A DNA stretch of 64,000 nt, from positions 7,130,802 through 7,194,801 of the forward strand of contig NC_045145.1 in the NCBI RefSeq assembly GCF_008831285.2, in the 5' to 3' direction. The DNA comes from Nymphaea colorata. Its lineage: Eukaryota; Streptophyta; Magnoliopsida; Nymphaeales; Nymphaeaceae. The translations under genes were made by a program, and so were the position numbers. Positions 58,703 to 64,000 of the stretch are shown one piece after another. The stretch's first letter is position 1, and each line of letters opens with the position of its first letter. The notes under the pieces are model-generated. The model had not been told where the DNA came from and ran no database searches. It saw only the letters and a program-made list of their open reading frames with translations.

Positions 58703-59312
58703 AATCAACTGGAATAGGAAGCAAACTTTATGCAGCTATAGTAGCTGCAGTTCTGGTTAGTCAGTATTCCCTTTATGATGCTGCAGCACGTCTGACAGAG
58801 GAAACAAGGGGAGCAGACAAAAATTGAAAGGTTCTTCTGTTCGTCATACCTCAATATGACGGTGTGGTGCTCTTTATTGCTCATAAATGACTGACGTTTG
58901 ATACAGTTTATAGAATCTAAATTGTTTGTGAGATGATAATGAGACGGCCAGTGCTTTGGTGTCTCCACAGATACTTTATGATGCATTCTATGCGAGGCAC
59001 CAAAGTCCAGCCGGTGTCGTAGTTTTTTCTCTATCCAGGTGGGGATCATTTTTCTAGTGGCCTTTCATTTATTAATGCTGCTAAAGTGATATACAAGATC
59101 GTTATAATTCAGTGTATCCATGGTGTTGTGCTCTTTATCACATCTGGCTGTGTATTCGAGATGTCATTTTTCAGAAGTTGAATGTCATGTTTCTTACAAG
59201 CATGTTTCAGCTACAAACTATTGACAGTGACACCTGATGAAGATATGCTTCTTGCAAGATTTGCATATGGCCTTCCAGTTTCAGGATTGCAATGGGTGTC
59301 AGGTTGGCATTG
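58703..59312 (+). other. Exon-like islands of unknown identity
   Basis: Three short stretches have coding-like composition and splice-like borders. They are about 58703-58826 (SKLYAAIVAAVLVSQYSLYD), 58971-59037 (ILYDAFYARHQSPAGVVVF, acceptor ccacag, donor ccag|gtgg) and about 59232-59311 (DEDMLLARFAYGLPVSGLQW). I do not recognise the family. They may be exons of a host pseudogene or chance. Confidence 0.2.
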
Positions 59313-60829
59313 AACACAATTATCATAACTGTTAGAAGATTTGAGCATGAATGCACTAATTAGGAAATCTAGGGTTTTATTTATGTTCCCCACTGGCTTA
59401 AACCCTACCGTACTGGATGAAGATTTGGTACCAATTAAAGAATTTTCTTAGTTAATAGGGTTAGTGAACATGTTGAACAAGCCAAGGGTTTGCTAATTTG
59501 CATGTATACCAAGTTCAACTTTGGGCTTGTAACGTTGTGCACAAGTCTTTAGAAGTGCAGTTCCGAATACCTTTTTGAGAAAGGCTAGTCTTCTAAATGT
59601 TTCTACAACATATATTTTTAACTTTGAGTGATGCAGCAGAGACAGAGGGAGAGTATGATTCAGGAATCTTGCACTGCTATATGTAAAAGGAGTACGGATG
59701 TGTTTTGTGTTGCTTCATGTCATTCATTTTTCATTTCTAATTTTTTGCTTTTCTGGTGATCATATTTATCTGCTACAGAATAGTTTTGCAGACAAGGCTG
59801 CCAAAAGTGATTGTAAATCTTCCTATCAAGAGGCTCAAGGATGTTTAGTCAGGTGGCATGCATGGATTATCCTAGCAGGTTATATGTTGTGCTTTCAACA
59901 AAGGGAAGGCATGTACGGAGTCTCTCTCCCATGACATGCAAGCTTGTCGGGCTGCATGTCGTAGTGTGGGGAGGATCCTTTCATGCCTTCCCATGTTAAT
60001 GCATTATGGCAAGTCGACTTTCATTTCAGTTGTAAGCTGGTTTTTGTTGAAACAGGGCCGGCCGAAATATTCCCCGGTGTAGATCTGTAGTGGTGAATCA
60101 TGTTGCCAGGCAAAGTCTATAGGTTGATGATCACCGGTATAAAGGCTTGTACCGGTGATGTCAAGGCCAACTACTGCGGCGGGCCATTAGACTCAAAGCC
60201 TCACCAAAAAGGTGCAAGTTTACCTCTAGTAGATGTTAAAAATCACTAGGGAAGAACTTGTTATTTGGTTCCCTGTGGGTCCAACTCCCAAAAAATTGCC
60301 AGAAGCCTTACATATTTAAATTAAATTGGCACCTCACGCATTAAAAATATCATTCATAACGCTACTCTACTCAAGTGCGACCAAAAATATCATTTAGGTT
60401 CCAGATTTTAGGAAATCATGAGACCATGTAGAGCAAATTGTTGCTAGCAACTAAATCTAGAAAAAAAAAAACATAACTTTTGAATGCCCATGCTGCTAGA
60501 TTATGCGTAAAATGCATCCAGGTGTTTAACTATGACCTTGAACATGAAAGTCTCAACTTCTTCGCCATGTAGTCAAAGATCTTGTGTTGATAGTGATGGT
60601 AACGCCTATTTTTCGTTTATTTGCAAGAAAGCCTTGCCCTTTCTATAATAAGCTAGTAATCTTATATATTTGGATAATTATGGTTTACTTTGGCAAAAAC
60701 TTGCACTTATTGTTGTAAGTGGTTAAAAATGTTTGCATCTGGTTCTCGTAATATGGTTTCTGTAATGATGTTCAAATCAAATCGCAGATCAAATTTTACA
60801 TCCATACATCTAGAGGAATGTTGGTTGGG
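59313..60829. other. Intergenic DNA, no supported gene
   Basis: Nothing recognisable. A GC-richer segment at about 60050-60190 (GGGCCGGCCG, accggtgatg repeated) has no defined ends. Confidence 0.4.
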
Positions 60830-60837
60830 TTTGGCAC

Positions 60838-61211
60838 TAGATATGTTCAATGAACGAGCCCACTCGAGCTCGGATTGAGTAAAATATTGCTCTGCTCGAG
60901 CTTGGGTTAAGCCTTACAACTTGGCTTGGTAAACCAACTCTGAGCTCAAGTTTGACTCAATTAAGTTTTCATATTTTTTTTTAAATAAAAATGAAAACTA
61001 TAAAAAAGGGTGTTAAAATTCATCAAAAACTATTGCATGCCTCTGAAGATTAACAAAACGAGTAAGACACGAGTCAAGGTCATCTAAATTGAATTTAACT
61101 CGTTTATGACATGAATCTTAACTCAAGGTTAAACTGGACACATTTATTAAATGGGTTGAGCTAGAATCCAGCTTACACGAGTGAGTTCGGCGAACTCATT
61201 CTACTTCCCTA
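60838..61211. mobile_element. 374-bp hAT MITE
   Basis: The perfect 8-bp TSD TTTGGCAC lies at 60830-60837 and 61212-61219. The ends are TAGATATGTTCAATGAACGA and, reversed, TAGGGAAGTAGAATGAGTTC, a weak TIR. Subterminal GAGCCCACTCGAGCTCGG and GCTCGAGCTTGG phrases are typical of non-autonomous hAT. No coding capacity. Confidence 0.85.
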
Positions 61212-61524
61212 TTTGGCACCAAGGAAGGTCATTGACTATTATGATAAATGCACACGCTGGCTTACAATTCAAATGCACTGAGAGCATCTTTCGATCATGA
61301 AAACAATAGCACTTTGCTGACAAGGCTAAATGCGCTGGAGCTGGGGGACTACTTAGCTCAAAGTTTAGTTTTTTTTTCCATGTGAGATAGTACGGTGGAG
61401 AGAACTATATGAACCTTTCTACCGTACTGTCTATTGTATGAAGATATGGAATTGATAGAGATTAATTTATAATCAATCTACATACATACACGTGGATGCA
61501 AAATCCATAAATTCATTATCACAT

Positions 61525-61529
<5 letters not shown>

Positions 61530-61600
<71 letters not shown>
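61530..61600. repeat. (TA)n microsatellite
   Basis: About 70 bp of pure TA that directly abuts the LRR fragment. Confidence 0.95.
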
Positions 61601-61602
<2 letters not shown>

Positions 61603-61828
61603 GAGAGGGCTATTGCTTTCGGACTTCCCCAATCTGAAGTCTCTGGTGAACGTGAATAATATTACTCCCCAACAACAACAAAATGACACTACATGTCCCA
61701 CCGATGCACAGCAACAGATCGCCTACCTCTCCAAGCTTCAATCGTTGACAATCGACTCATGTCCAGCACTCCATCTGCCGCAGGAGTTAACGGACCATCT
61801 TGGGGAAAGACTAGACATATATAGATAA
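61601..61828 (+). pseudogene. C-terminal LRR fragment of an NLR-type resistance gene
   Basis: The frame reads LRGLLLSDFPNLKSLVNVNN, a glutamine-rich spacer, then IAYLSKLQSLTIDSCPALHL, PQELTDHLGERLDIYR and a stop. The L..L.I..CP.L..LP..L phrase is the usual last leucine-rich repeat of plant NB-LRR proteins. Upstream the frame runs into the (TA)n tract, and no NB-ARC or further LRR sequence lies nearby. It is a truncated relic, or the last exon of a gene whose rest was displaced. Confidence 0.75.
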
Positions 61829-63112
61829 TGTTACTGAAAATTAGTGACAAATTGTAATTAATTATTTTGGTTAAATATGTGTGTTTCCATTCATTGCCTC
61901 TTCTTTCTCCCTCTCCCTCTCCCTCTTGTTTGATTTTGGTCCGGTAAATTGAAGTGTTGTTGAACTGAACTGGCATACCTTTTATGCATCAATGGAGTCT
62001 TGTCTAGCTCGTTTAACTTCCTCAAATTGATGACCAACTCTATGATTTGTTTTTTTTTTTTTTTTTTTGTAATTGAAAACAAAGATCAATTTTGTGAATA
62101 CCAGCAGGTACCATGTATAAATGATAAATCTGATGCTATTTGGGCCAAATAGAAGGCAATGTCCTTTTTTGGCTTGAATTTGTACAGATACTAAAAGTTA
62201 CCTTTTTCCTTTAAGAAAATTTTTAAAAACAATTTTAAATATTATTTTGTTTTCAATCCATCAATTGATGCACAAAGGCCCTGATTTATTAGCTGATATG
62301 ATAAAATCCCAAGTTGGCCATTATTTGAGCGGCCTTCAAAGGTTTTCACATTTAGGCCATTAATATGCATTTAATGATCTTCATAAATTTAAAACACAAA
62401 CCCATAGTCTGAAAATGTGCCTACATTCTTAACTTTTAAGAAGATGCACTTGCTAGCACTATACACATTTCTTCAAAATTATGTGAGATGTTTGAAAAAA
62501 AATTGGAAACTGCTTATAGTTGAATAATTTATAATTCATGCATTTTATAGTGTGTTTTTTAACTCAGATGGATATATGAAAGCATTGCAATTATAAAACT
62601 TTTTCCAAAGTGTAAGATTCTAAGAAATCACACCAACGTGTCCATATGAGTCTTTTGGCATCGGTTGTTTTATGAGGAAGCAGGCCCTGCTGGATCACCT
62701 GTTTCTCAGCAATTTACTTGATTATAATATGGCCAAAATTCAGTGACAGCAAGTGAATGTATAACAAGCCTGGCTCGCCCCAGCCATCAAGATCCAAGCA
62801 AAAATGAAAAGAAAAAAATAGACTTTGTAGTTTGTAGACAGCAGTATGGACCACAATACATAATTGGCAAACAATCCCGTGCATTGCATGAACTTTATTT
62901 TTGTCAAAAAAAAAAACACTTAAATTTGTTCAAGATAAACATCTGGGTTAAAATCAGACCCAACTATTCCACACCCTTCACACACTGATAAAAAAAGCTT
63001 CCAAAGCTGAAGCTTTCCTCTCTTATTTTCCTTTAGTTTCTACAACTTGCTGTCCTTCTGTCGGCAAGCAGATTGCAAATGGGGTCGAGTTCTACTGTTA
63101 TACAGACACACG

Positions 63113-63150
<38 letters not shown>

Positions 63151-64000
63151 AGCCACAGCAACAACCGAGGTACTTAATGAACTGTACATTTTTACCACTG
63201 TGCGAAAAATGTTGGATTTCTTCTTTTAAACCCTCAACTGCAGCTTTATGTGTATGAAATCAAGAAAGCCAACATGAAAGCAAATTGCTAGAAAGACTAG
63301 CTAGAAAACCTAGCCTGGCCATGTAATTGGTCTGAACCAACCTTGCCTGGCTAGTGCCACTTGATCTTAATTTGTTGCTATTGTTAGAGAGACCTTTCAC
63401 ACTTAGTACTGAGCTCATGGTTATGTCAAACAGAGTCTGTTGAAAAACAACAGCTGAACTAGATTTGTATGAGTCCCAGCCATCCTGATCCTAAGCCCAA
63501 TCATGGGGACATCATGTTAAACGAGTACTAACTAAACGAGTTAAAAGAAACAGTACATATTTAGCATAAGCAAGCTAAATAAGTTGGGTTCGAGCTCGAT
63601 GTTGTATCGTCAAGTTGAGCTCCAGCTTGAGTTTTTTGAATCAGTCAATATTTGATTTGATTTAAATTTATGTTCAATTTTAAACAAATGTCTATCCGAT
63701 ATCCATGTATTTTGGAAGTCGATTCTTAAAATATTAACTACTGTGGTTTGAAATGATTAGTTGTTTATTTAGAAGCTGGATTTGTATATAGAATGCTAAT
63801 TAAAAAGTCAAATTCATATAAAATTCAGATTATGAATACAAAAGTTAGATTGAAATGTTGCCACATTTGAATTCGTTTTGAAATAGGTGGACCATATCCA
63901 ATAAGTAGGACATTTACAGTTTGTGTATAGTTTCCAATTTCATCCCATTCTTAATAAAACATGGGAGCCTACTGCTGGTCAGTTTGCATCGGTAACTGGA
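61829..64000. other. Intergenic DNA to window end
   Basis: AT-rich with a T run at about 62050-62069, (CA)n then (TA)n at about 63105-63151, and no recognised gene. Confidence 0.5.

Noticed and set aside
1-64000. tRNA, rRNA, CRISPR or prokaryotic operon signals
   Set aside because: None seen; TGGTATCA(G/A)AGC sites are retrotransposon primer-binding sites, not tRNA genes.

Overview
This is a nuclear plant (angiosperm) window. The genes are split by GT-AG introns, the intergenic DNA is AT-rich with long (TA)n and (GA)n runs, and most of the sequence is transposable elements: Copia and Gypsy LTR elements, hAT, PIF/Harbinger and Mutator-like DNA elements, and miniature derivatives. I cannot name the species. 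No prokaryotic, organellar, rRNA or tRNA gene was seen.

Layout. 1-3884: 3' part of an ACT-domain-repeat (ACR) gene on the + strand, five exons visible and the 5' end outside the window. 4519-5450: a perfect 466-bp tandem duplication. 8516-12797: a direct tandem duplication of about 1.8 kb whose second copy carries a 0.9-kb hAT-like element (10670-11573) with a GC-rich, gene-like interior. About 15.7-28.35 kb: five tandem ~0.6-kb units, each with a TATA-like box and a primer-binding-like site (TRIM-like), split by a Copia element (17052-26502). That Copia element is itself split by a PIF/Harbinger element (18026-22271) holding a broken transposase. 28.4-33.5 kb: Copia remnants, a 450-bp hAT MITE, a decayed FAR1/MULE-type gene, and a 1005-bp hAT-like element (32489-33493) carrying a fragment of the 4-hydroxyphenylpyruvate dioxygenase (HPPD) gene. 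34756-36430: a second PIF-like element. 42.4-45.3 kb: two MITEs and a C29 homopolymer.

45651-57754: a probable six-to-seven-exon gene whose last six exons encode a Transposase_24 (PF03004) protein with a C-terminal coiled coil. Its proposed first exon lies 10.4 kb upstream. The putative intron 1 holds a decayed Gypsy element (48.1-54.1 kb), into which a hAT MITE, a 1.0-kb TIR element, a Mutator-like MITE and a Copia solo LTR have inserted. After that gene come a Copia scrap, some exon-like islands of unknown identity, a 374-bp hAT MITE and a short leucine-rich-repeat (NLR-type) gene fragment at 61.6-61.8 kb.

The two apparently functional genes are the ACR gene and the PF03004 gene. The rest is best read as layers of insertions, many dated relative to each other by target-site duplications (TSDs) and empty-site comparison. 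All calls come from reading the sequence; no database search was run.
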